From Levilactobacillus tangyuanensis (lineage in GTDB: Bacteria; Bacillota; Bacilli; Lactobacillales; Lactobacillaceae), in NCBI RefSeq assembly GCF_003946545.1, contig NZ_RHOA01000015.1, positions 1 to 44,591 on the forward strand: a stretch of DNA of 44,591 nucleotides, written 5' to 3'. The position numbers and the translations under genes were made by a program. The notes under the pieces are model-generated. The model worked only from the letters and a program-made list of their open reading frames with translations, did no database searches and was not told where the DNA came from. This document shows, in pieces, positions 36,123-42,657 of this stretch; positions within the stretch are counted from its first letter, which is position 1, and the number at the start of each line of letters is the position of its first letter.

Positions 36123-36272
36123 GCCTTGCAGCGCTTTCGGCGCTGGAACGCTGTGGACACGACTTCGAGCCTTGAAGCCCGCAAGTCTTGAAGGTCGGTC
36201 TTATTCTAAGCCGCACAGCCCGCGACTAAGAATAATCTCACAGCTGAGCGCCCGCGCCTCCAGGCTCCCCGT
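36123..36272 (+). repeat. Dispersed structured element, copy 12 (+)
   Basis: GGCGCT (36139) / AGCGCC (36247) and GCTGTG / CACAGC closing pairs; hairpin 1 with CTTCGAG / CTTGAAG; hairpin 2 TTATTCTAAG / CTAAGAATAA. The same GGCGCT can also pair with the AGCGCT just 5' of it, giving an alternative edge hairpin. Confidence 0.82.
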
Positions 36273-36327
36273 TTAATTCAATAGCCAGTCTGACCTTGCC
36301 CAACGTCTGAGTCCCTTCATTCTGGCA

Positions 36328-36364
36328 ACAAAAAAGGCAACGGCCAATTGGTCGTTACCTTTAA
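36328..36364 (-). terminator. Terminator of the gene at 36378
   Basis: Stem AAAGGTAACGACC / GGCCGTTGCCTTT with an AATT loop, then TTTTTTG on the minus strand. Confidence 0.88.
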
Positions 36365-36377
36365 AACAAGTCCGTTA

Positions 36378-36767
36378 TTACTTCTTCTTCGGTCTTAATT
36401 TCAGCCAAGCATAGCCGGCAATGCCCAGGAAGATTGCGCCAAATCGCAGCACAACGTCGATCCCCCAGTCGCTGAGTTTGTCCTTGCCGTTCGACCGGCC
36501 ACCGGCGTCGGTCCCAAAGCTACCGGTATTTTCACTGCTAATATTAGCTCGACGAGCCTCTTGGACCGGATTCTTGTTCGTCATATCAATTTCCTTATAG
36601 TCACTTTGGCTCCAGTGGCGGTAGACCGTCGGGAAAAACCAAGCGTAGCTAATGACGAGATAGACCGTCCACCAGGACCACTTTAAGCCCATGGTATGTG
36701 GATCGAGATTCATGACCATTAAGATTAAGATGAGTGGAATGAGTCCCTTTAAGTAAATTCGTTTCAT
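36378..36767 (-). CDS. Uncharacterised membrane protein (129 aa)
   Basis: I start it at the ATG at 36767 with AAGGAG 9 nt before it. Two closely spaced membrane helices (about residues 5-20 and 27-45) are followed by a polar loop (50-100, with GGRSNGKDK) and a third helix (about 103-121) before a basic tail (RPKKK). I recognise no family. It has its own terminator. The neighbour upstream at 36837 is another small unknown with its own terminator. Confidence 0.7.
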   Translation of the reverse strand: MKRIYLKGLIPLILILMVMNLDPHTMGLKWSWWTVYLVISYAWFFPTVYRHWSQSDYKEIDMTNKNPVQEARRANISSENTGSFGTDAGGRSNGKDKLSDWGIDVVLRFGAIFLGIAGYAWLKLRPKKK

Positions 36768-36797
36768 GTCGGGTATCTCCTTATGACAAGTTCGGTA

Positions 36798-36828
36798 AAT
36801 AAAAAGCATCAGCTTGTCAGCTGGTGCT
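36798..36828 (-). terminator. Terminator of the gene at 36837
   Basis: Stem AGCACCAGCT / AGCTGATGCT with loop GACA, then TTTTTATTT on the minus strand. Confidence 0.85.
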
Positions 36829-36836
36829 AGCTCTAA

Positions 36837-37103
36837 CTAGATTAACATAAGCGTGACGCCCTTGATGGGAGTCAGGCTATCGCCGAGGTCACCGAAAATC
36901 AATGGCTTCTTGAAGACCGCTTGATCCAATTCGACGAGGTTCGTTTTTTCAATCGTTAGATGATAACGGCCATGCCGGTCCCGACGAAGTTCGTAGTTCA
37001 CGAAACGTTGTTCGGGGGCGTAATTCGCGAAGTGCGCGGCATAATGGCCGAGCTGATGGGATACAACTAGACGAATCCCGTTTTCATCTTCAAAGATATG
37101 CAA
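36837..37103 (-). CDS. Uncharacterised small soluble protein (88 aa)
   Basis: TTG start with TAGGAG 9 nt upstream. The protein is soluble, rich in H, R and Y in its first half (GHYAAHFANYAPEQRF, ELRRDRHGRYHL) and hydrophobic at the end (GVTLMLI). No domain recognised. A terminator follows directly, supporting a real gene. Confidence 0.6.
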   Translation of the reverse strand: MHIFEDENGIRLVVSHQLGHYAAHFANYAPEQRFVNYELRRDRHGRYHLTIEKTNLVELDQAVFKKPLIFGDLGDSLTPIKGVTLMLI

Positions 37104-37370
37104 AATTGTTCACTCCTATATTAATTAGAACTGCCGCTACCGGGCTAGTCACTTTCAGCCGCGGTAGCTGCGCTAAGTTCTTAAACCACTCAGCGTCGCT
37201 AACGCGTTCCTCTTTGTGTTCTGATTGTACCATACTTACTTAAAAAAATTTAGTGGGTGCCAAAACTCCCTTAAAATTCATGATGTTTTGACCAATAACT
37301 CTTGTTGTCGGCGGTTAACAATGATTCAATATTAAGTAGACGGTTTTCGTGACCAGACAGTTGGTGGTGG

Positions 37371-37520
37371 TTGGCTCGCCTGCGGCGGCCAGGTTTCGCG
37401 CTGTGGGCACGATTTAGAGCCAAAGAGCGGTCTCTAAACTCGGCCATGCTCTAAGTGGGAAAAATCCCCCACTAAGACCATTGTCACTGCGCTTCACCTA
37501 GCCGCCTCCGGCTTCTGATC
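37371..37520 (+). repeat. Dispersed structured element, copy 13 (+), diverged
   Basis: Closing pairs AGGT-TTC-GCGC-T-GTG with CAC-T-GCGC-TTC-ACCT, hairpin 1 TTTAGAG / CTCTAAA, hairpin 2 CTAAGTGGG / CCCACTAAG with A-A mismatch. The GGAAC strand of other copies is replaced here together with its partner, so pairing is kept. Confidence 0.78.
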
Positions 37521-37620
37521 GACCTCTATAGCCACCAAAAGCCTTTAGCCATCTACGTTAGCGGGCAATTTTGCTAATATTATTTCACAAATCTCCACCT
37601 ATTATAGAAATAATATTTAC

Positions 37621-37777
37621 GGACGAGTTAATCGTGCCCCACTGATAAGGCACAACTGCTATGATGAGAGCGACCCATTGGCTTGAGATAGTCACCTGAT
37701 TTTCCGGAATAAGCGGAGAATCTGACTGAGATAAAGAGTTTACGTCCATTAGGGCAAGCTCACCGCCCTATTTTTTT
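37621..37777 (+). ncRNA. Candidate structured RNA with terminator
   Basis: GGACG (37621) pairs with CGTCC (37743). Inside are GTGCC...GGCAC and a long arm AGTCA / TGACT stacked on GATTTTCCG / CGGAGAATC (37698-37722). It ends in a terminator (TAGGGC / GCCCTA then seven T, 37750-37777). It could be a small RNA or a leader of the gene at 38016. No known riboswitch core recognised. Confidence 0.45.
37750..37777 (+). terminator. Intrinsic terminator
   Basis: Stem TAGGGC / GCCCTA with 9-nt loop and TTTTTTT on the plus strand. Confidence 0.8.
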
Positions 37778-37812
37778 AATCAGTTTTCACTATGATTAAG
37801 TCAACGGTATAC

Positions 37813-37962
37813 AGGCAGCTCGCCCCCAGCCCGGGCTCAGCCGTGGCACTGCCTTAGGGGAGTGCCCTTCTCCGCTTAGGCAGAACGGACCTTCAAGACC
37901 GCCTTTCGGCTTGAAGTCCTGTTCACAGCGTTCCAGCCCATCAGGGCTGGGGGCGAGCGAGA
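37813..37962 (-). repeat. Dispersed structured element, copy 14 (-)
   Basis: Closing stem GCTCGCCCCCAGCCC (37818-37832) with GGGCTGGGGGCGAGC (37944-37958), a perfect 15 bp. Hairpin 2 CTGCCTTAG / CTTAGGCAG and hairpin 1 CTTCAAG / CTTGAAG. It lies 54 nt before the start of the gene at 38016, in its leader and in opposite orientation. Confidence 0.85.
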
Positions 37963-38015
37963 CAGAACCAGCTAACTTAAATAAAACATTTATCAAACTA
38001 AAACGGAGGTTCACA

Positions 38016-38705
38016 ATGGCAAATACCAAAAATAGTCAGGCGGCCAAGATCCGCCAACAAATTATGACGTGGCTTCAGGATGATAAAATCACCGAAGTTG
38101 CATCTGATGAAAAATTCCCCGGCATTCGTGGACTACGAGCCGTCACCTTACGTCAAATGTTAGGTGACCAGGGCTACACGAGTTCCGTCGTCATGGGGGC
38201 GGTATCCGCCGCGCCCTCAATCGATGGCCGCATCAAAAAAGCTTCAGTAACGCCCCGGCAAGTCTACTACTATTTCGACAGCGAAGGACCAGCCCCTAAG
38301 CGGCAACACCACCCCGCTGCCGCACCTAAGTCGGCGACCAAGAAATCCGTCGCCAAGAAAGCCCCAATCGCGCCAACCAAGATGGCGGCCAGCTCTACGG
38401 CGGCACCCGTTTCAAGTGCCATGACCGCGGCCACCACACCTGCAGCCCCAATCAGTCACGCCACGGCCAAATCGGCCGCCCCTGCCGGCGGCATCGTGGC
38501 CACCGACGCCTTTGCACAATTGATGACCACCAACACCGATCTCGCCAACCAGGTGGATGCCCTGTTAACCGACGCCCAGGCACAACGGCCACTGAGCGAC
38601 CTCGACATCGATTTTCTCAGTAACTTTGCCACGGCGGTGACCCGGCAAAGTGAGTTGCTACAAAACTACGCGACGCAGTCCAAGATCGAACAGTTGCGCA
38701 GTTAG
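38016..38705 (+). CDS. Uncharacterised protein with Ala/Thr/Pro/Lys-rich linker
   Basis: A 229-residue soluble protein; ATG at 38016 follows CGGAGG. The N-terminal part (1-90) is helical with a possible winged helix-like fold (IRQQIMTWLQDD, RQVYYYFDSEG). The middle (about 95-160) is low-complexity and basic (KSATKKSVAKKA), like histone H1-type tails, and the C-terminal 60 residues are helical. The build suggests DNA binding, which is inference; no family recognised. Element copy 14 and a structured RNA lie upstream. Confidence 0.7.
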   Translation: MANTKNSQAAKIRQQIMTWLQDDKITEVASDEKFPGIRGLRAVTLRQMLGDQGYTSSVVMGAVSAAPSIDGRIKKASVTPRQVYYYFDSEGPAPKRQHHPAAAPKSATKKSVAKKAPIAPTKMAASSTAAPVSSAMTAATTPAAPISHATAKSAAPAGGIVATDAFAQLMTTNTDLANQVDALLTDAQAQRPLSDLDIDFLSNFATAVTRQSELLQNYATQSKIEQLRS

Positions 38706-38777
38706 TTAGCTGTAATATTCGATAATCCCCTAAATCTTTCAGCCAGAGGGACTAATTTCTCATTTTCCCTTGACTTT

Positions 38778-38806
38778 TTGCCGACTGACCATTACTCTGT
38801 TATAAA
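38778..38806 (+). promoter_or_regulatory. Promoter of the YkvS-like gene
   Basis: TTGCCG, 17 nt, TATAAA with extended TGT. It lies about 25 nt before the gene at 38831. Confidence 0.55.
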
Positions 38807-38830
38807 TTACCTTAATGGGGGACGAGTTAC

Positions 38831-39097
38831 ATGGCACTGCACGAAGATAATCGAGTATTCTGTAAAAAAACTGAACTATTTTCAGATTCATTCTATGGCA
38901 CCGTTACGAAACTCTACGAACACTCAGTTATCGTTAAAGTCGAACCCGATCAATTATCCAAGAAAGAAACGGATAAGATCGATTCATTCGGGGACTTAGT
39001 TGTTATCCGGATGAGTGAACTCCAACTGGTCGACGCGGATGGAAATGCCATCGATGAACCCGAAGAGGATGAAGAAGAAGTCGAAGCAGCTGAATAA
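38831..39097 (+). CDS. YkvS/DUF2187-like protein
   Basis: An 88-residue protein whose first 65 residues look like the small KOW/SH3-like DUF2187 (YkvS) domain (GTVTKLYEHSVIVKV), with a strongly acidic tail (EPEEDEEEVEAAE) not usual for the family. GGGGGACGAG precedes the ATG. Role unknown. A terminator follows. Confidence 0.65.
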   Translation: MALHEDNRVFCKKTELFSDSFYGTVTKLYEHSVIVKVEPDQLSKKETDKIDSFGDLVVIRMSELQLVDADGNAIDEPEEDEEEVEAAE

Positions 39098-39103
39098 CGA
39101 CAT

Positions 39104-39145
39104 GAAAACGGAGAAGCCCGGTCATTGACCAGCTTCTCCGTTTTT
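39104..39145. terminator. Bidirectional terminator
   Basis: Stem AACGGAGAAGC / GCTTCTCCGTT with 14-nt loop and TTTTTT on the plus strand; serves the convergent genes on both sides. Confidence 0.85.
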
Positions 39146-39151
39146 TATTGC

Positions 39152-39547
39152 TTATTCATTAGTGGGGCCATCGATGATATCCGCCAGTTGGCGCATCAGG
39201 TCGGGAACGACCCCGCTCAAGATGTCGCTGACGTGTTCTTCAACCCGCCGGCCCCGCGCCGTGATTTGAAAGACGTGGTAACGCCGGTCCGTTGGTAAGG
39301 TTTCGTCTTGGATGAACCCACCATTGAGCAACCGACTGATTTGAATAGATACCATGGATTGGCCGACGTTTAGGCGCCGAGACAATTCACTGGTACTGAT
39401 TTTTTCTGATGCCAGTTCATGAAGAATTCGATATTGTTCAAACGTGATCGCATCCCCAGTGCTCGGGCGTTTGATAAATGGCCGAAGTAACGAGTTCAGT
39501 TGGTGAATTCGTTCGACATCTACGGCTAATTTGTTGGCTTCCATCAT
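39152..39547 (-). CDS. MarR-family transcriptional regulator
   Basis: A 131-residue winged-helix repressor. The helix-turn-helix (ISTSELSRRLNVGQSMVSIQISRLLNGGFI) and the wing with DRRYHVFQITARGRR are typical MarR. I place the start at the ATG at 39547, 8 nt after GGAGGA; the longer frame has no ribosome site. It follows the ComK-like gene on the same strand. Target unknown. Confidence 0.88.
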   Translation of the reverse strand: MMEANKLAVDVERIHQLNSLLRPFIKRPSTGDAITFEQYRILHELASEKISTSELSRRLNVGQSMVSIQISRLLNGGFIQDETLPTDRRYHVFQITARGRRVEEHVSDILSGVVPDLMRQLADIIDGPTNE

Positions 39548-39798
39548 GACGCTCTTCCTCCTCGTGACCACCGGCAACCCTGGATTGATCGCCGGTGTGT
39601 CTTTAACATAGTCATCGTGCATATTAGCAAGTAAGGCGGCAAACAAATTGTTGTCTAACTTGCCCTACCTAAATATCATATCATAGATAACCGACTATAT
39701 TATAAACAAATCACATCTCAGCCAAACTTTTTATTATTTCGCTTATATAGCGGGCTTATGAGCCATTATTTCGACTGTTACACGCAGTTTATAAACGA

Positions 39799-40593
39799 CT
39801 ATCGTTCGTCATTTAGATGTAAGGAATCGTTATTTCCCCGGTCAATCTCACGGACGATCCGCTTGATGTCAGCCCCCTTAATTTCCTTGCCAAAGCCGGC
39901 CTTATGAAGGACCTCTTTCGCAAATGTTTCCTTCGACAATTGATACAACTCCGACACAGCATTCAGCCAATCATTGGAAGCCTCAACTGAATTGGTCCGA
40001 GCGCGAACAGCCTGTTCAGCCTGCTCCAAACGCAGCACGGACTGGGCATCCGTTAAGCTCTTTCGTAGCCTGGGCTCTGAATCCCAAATGACCATTTCCA
40101 TATGGTTGGCCAGGTCAATTCGGACTTTTGATTTCCCATTTGATTTAGCGACCTCGTTGATGTGACGAACGAATTGGCCCCCAATCCAACTGGTATGACT
40201 ACGACTCTTCGGCATTTCCGTTGCAATGAACATCAACGGCCCAATCACAAAAGGCACTCGTCCCGTTAAGTGAAGATACCGGTAGAACATCGTCATATCA
40301 AACCACGAAATGCCATTATATTCGGCTAACCGGTTCAACAACATCCTTGGCCGAACCTTAGTCCGATAGAATCCCTCGGTCCGTGACCAAACAATCGTAT
40401 CTAACGAACTACGCTTGGGACCCCGAATATTCTTGATAAAAATCACTTCGGTCCAGTCGACATCTAACAGCTTACCGGGAACGACCCGCCTAACGTCTTC
40501 CAATCGGATTTTGGTAAAGTCTACACAACCCGTTGACTCAACGTGCTCTCGATACTTGGCGGACAACCCTCTGGTGCTCAACCATGCCTTCAT
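39799..40593 (-). CDS. ComK-like competence transcription factor
   Basis: A 264-residue protein whose centre matches ComK from Bacillus by eye: RVPFVIGPLMFIATEMPKSRSHTSWIGGQFV corresponds to the PPIMVDPSNQIFLFPT...RPQCGWI region, and VRIDLANHMEMVIWDSEPRLRKSLTDA to its NGKTMELPISYNSFENQ region. Bacillus ComK is 192 residues; here about 45 residues are added at the N-terminus and about 60 at the C-terminus. ComK activates DNA-uptake genes. The match is partial and visual, so a distant relative with another role is possible. Confidence 0.55.
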   Translation of the reverse strand: MKAWLSTRGLSAKYREHVESTGCVDFTKIRLEDVRRVVPGKLLDVDWTEVIFIKNIRGPKRSSLDTIVWSRTEGFYRTKVRPRMLLNRLAEYNGISWFDMTMFYRYLHLTGRVPFVIGPLMFIATEMPKSRSHTSWIGGQFVRHINEVAKSNGKSKVRIDLANHMEMVIWDSEPRLRKSLTDAQSVLRLEQAEQAVRARTNSVEASNDWLNAVSELYQLSKETFAKEVLHKAGFGKEIKGADIKRIVREIDRGNNDSLHLNDER

Positions 40594-40885
40594 AAGTTAT
40601 GCAGGATTCGGGACTATCTAGACACTTCTTAACGTAACGTGCCTTCCAGTTGCCCGGCTATAGATTCTCACAAAACACGAATAATAGCAAGAAATATACA
40701 CTTATTTTTTAAAATATGCATTGCTGTTTATCCTCTACAATTTGCCTATTAACAAGTTTCTAGGCAACATTATCGAATTAATCGATAGCGAACAATAATA
40801 TATTTTATACTGATTTAATTCGATTTTTCTCATAAAATTCGGTCAATTCTCACGGGAATTCCATGCAACGGTGACCAAATCTTGC
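40594..40885. other. AT-rich intergenic region
   Basis: AT-rich spacer between divergent genes. It must hold the promoter of the ComK-like gene, but none is clear, and no repeat copy is present. Confidence 0.4.
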
Positions 40886-40891
40886 TATACT
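40886..40891 (+). promoter_or_regulatory. Extended -10 of the gene at 40918
   Basis: TGC-TATACT, with a weak TGCAAC -35 at 16-nt spacing, about 27 nt before the start codon. Confidence 0.5.
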
Positions 40892-40917
40892 CAGCAGTAC
40901 TAGAGAGAAGGGGTAAA

Positions 40918-41574
40918 ATGCAACCGATGCGGCACACTTTGGGTGATTTACTAACCAACGCTCGCTTGGTCTTGGCCAACGAGGCACCAATCGAAACCGT
41001 CCTCAAGAATACGGGCATTCCATCTTGGTACCTGGCCGAATTGGAAAAGGATCACATCGCCCGGCCCAATCCGGACTTTTTGACGTTGATCCTGCAATGC
41101 TACGAGCTCACCTATGCCCAAGCCGTTAAGCTGCGGCAAACCGACCACATCACGTCCGCCCTCTCCGAAATGGCCTATTACAAGCATCAACGACTGGTAA
41201 CCTACCAGCAACAGCAGGAAATGCAATGGCCCGACAGCGCCGAGTTTGCTAAGCAGCATTCGCGGGTGGAGATGCCCACTCCCGACGCCGTCAACAGCTA
41301 TGCCGACATCATGCGTTGCGTCCGGGTTCAGATTGAATGGCATCCCGTGGCGATTGCCTGCATCTTCTACCGGGTCTCACCCATGGAATACTGGCAAATG
41401 GAGGCCGAACAACTCTATGTGACGCCAAGCGTGATTCACATGCTCTGTCACCGACTAGAAGTTCCCGACCTGGACGAGTTGTTGGCCGCACCCGACCTCT
41501 TCGGTACGATCTGTGATCATCTGGGATTAAAAAAAGAAAGCCTCCCGACCACCTTGCGGATGCCGGGAGAATAA
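40918..41574 (+). CDS. Helix-turn-helix (Xre-like) protein
   Basis: A 218-residue protein starting at the ATG at 40918 after GAAGGGG. Residues 6-60 look like a Xre-type helix-turn-helix (LGDLLTNARLVLANEAPIETVLKNTGIPSWYLAELEKDHIARPNPDFLTLILQCY spans the domain). A second, weaker helical repeat of similar kind occurs at about 150-205 (VSPMEYWQMEAEQLYVTPSVIHMLCHRLEV). Probably a transcriptional regulator; target unknown. Confidence 0.6.
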   Translation: MQPMRHTLGDLLTNARLVLANEAPIETVLKNTGIPSWYLAELEKDHIARPNPDFLTLILQCYELTYAQAVKLRQTDHITSALSEMAYYKHQRLVTYQQQQEMQWPDSAEFAKQHSRVEMPTPDAVNSYADIMRCVRVQIEWHPVAIACIFYRVSPMEYWQMEAEQLYVTPSVIHMLCHRLEVPDLDELLAAPDLFGTICDHLGLKKESLPTTLRMPGE

Positions 41575-41582
41575 GTGCTAAC

Positions 41583-41619
41583 TAACCTTGGTCGCTGATT
41601 TGAGCAAGGTTTTTGTTTC
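41583..41619 (+). terminator. Terminator of the gene at 40918
   Basis: AACCTTG / CAAGGTT stem with TTTTTG following on the plus strand. Confidence 0.7.
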
Positions 41620-41645
41620 TTGTGAGAAACAAATCATGTTATGAT
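41612..41645 (+). promoter_or_regulatory. Toxin-antitoxin promoter and operator
   Basis: TTTGTTTCT-TGTG-AGAAACAAA is a perfect 9-bp inverted repeat (41612-41633), just before an extended -10 (TGT-TATGAT, 41640-41645). The placement fits autoregulation by the helix-turn-helix antitoxin. Confidence 0.62.
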
Positions 41646-41683
41646 ACGAATCAGAACACATCGACCAAGTTTGGATGTGCCAA

Positions 41684-42046
41684 GTGCCCAATATTGACGA
41701 AATAAAATCAATTGTAATGACTGTCAAGAATCGCCGGGCTCATTGGTTGCTTAGCTCGCGGGCTAAGAATTATCAAACACTTTCTAAATTAGGTCTTACC
41801 GATCAGATCGTATTTGACCTAATCTTGAAAAAATTATCCTTGGGCAACTACATTTCCGGCCCGCTGATGGACAATCATATTCCACCAGTAGCTGGAAACG
41901 TTTGGATATTTGGCTTAATTCTGATGAGCACTGAATGTTATCTAAAGTTTCAAGAACGTCCAAGTGGCATTATTATTTGGATTTCAATTCACGAAGCCAA
42001 ATACCGACTTATTTACCCGTATGAAAGTTTTCCATTCCGTCAATAA
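41684..42046 (+). CDS. Toxin of a MqsR/MqsA-like type II system
   Basis: A 120-residue protein directly upstream of a helix-turn-helix antitoxin. It has the general MqsR pattern: basic N-terminal helix, then short strands, and the closing ECYLKFQERPSGIIIWISIHE strands similar to the QVYLKITV strands of MqsR, an mRNA interferase. I start at the GTG at 41684, giving MPNIDEIK, with GGA 8 nt upstream; the ATG at 41675 is an alternative. Similarity is by arrangement and pattern only, not by a specific motif. Confidence 0.55.
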   Translation: MPNIDEIKSIVMTVKNRRAHWLLSSRAKNYQTLSKLGLTDQIVFDLILKKLSLGNYISGPLMDNHIPPVAGNVWIFGLILMSTECYLKFQERPSGIIIWISIHEAKYRLIYPYESFPFRQ

Positions 42047-42064
42047 AATTGGAGGTGTCATTTT

Positions 42065-42490
42065 TTGGAAACATCACATGTGATGTTCAATCCCGAGACT
42101 AACCGTCGTGAAATCTTCACTGAAGTCACCCAAACAGAAAAGGTCAGCGTAAAGAATCTGAGCGGCTTGACCGTCCAACACCATTACTGGCGTGACTCGA
42201 CTGGTGAGCTCTGGGTCGACTTCGATCATCCATTAGAGAACGTCCAGGCAGACTTTGCCGCCTATCGTAAACAGCTAGGACTGATGAGCCCACAAGAGAT
42301 CCGCGAACTACGAAGCAATCTCGGCCTGCCCGTTCGCGAATTCTCCGAAAAATTAGGCCTAGGATCCTCCACCGTTTCACAGATTGAGAACAATCAACGC
42401 GTCCAAACCGGCTATCAAGATAATCTATTCAAATGGGCGAAAGGGATCCAGTTTGATGCTGCCGTAAGCCCCGAAAATCCGAAGTCATAA
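42065..42490 (+). CDS. MqsA-like antitoxin with helix-turn-helix
   Basis: A 141-residue protein. Residues 80-135 form a Xre helix-turn-helix (LRSNLGLPVREFSEKLGLGSSTVSQIENNQR). Residues 1-75 lack the cysteines of the zinc-binding MqsA domain, so the toxin-binding half is different. TTG start with GGAGG upstream; it follows the toxin by 18 nt. The toxin-first order is the MqsRA order. It should repress its own promoter through the palindrome at 41612. Confidence 0.68.
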   Translation: METSHVMFNPETNRREIFTEVTQTEKVSVKNLSGLTVQHHYWRDSTGELWVDFDHPLENVQADFAAYRKQLGLMSPQEIRELRSNLGLPVREFSEKLGLGSSTVSQIENNQRVQTGYQDNLFKWAKGIQFDAAVSPENPKS

Positions 42491-42537
42491 CGTCTCAACA
42501 TTTATCATTAGCTTCCCTATTCCCCCACCTTAAATAC

Positions 42538-42568
42538 GGTCCCGAACGAATCTGTCCGGGGCTTTTTT
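42538..42568 (+). terminator. Terminator of the toxin-antitoxin operon
   Basis: GTCCCGAAC / GTCCGGGGC-type stem with an 8-nt loop, then TTTTTT on the plus strand. Confidence 0.75.
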
Positions 42569-42657
42569 GTTATCGGTTCTGTTATCGATGCGGTCATCAA
42601 TTAACCTCTAAATAGTGTTACACTGATCAGTAGATAGACAATAGATGAGGCGATCAA

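Noticed and set aside
37680-37730. A thiamine pyrophosphate riboswitch (CTGA/ACCTGAT-like words)
   Set aside because: The required CUGAGA...ACCUGAUCUGG...GCGAAGGGA order is not complete, and no thiamine gene follows.
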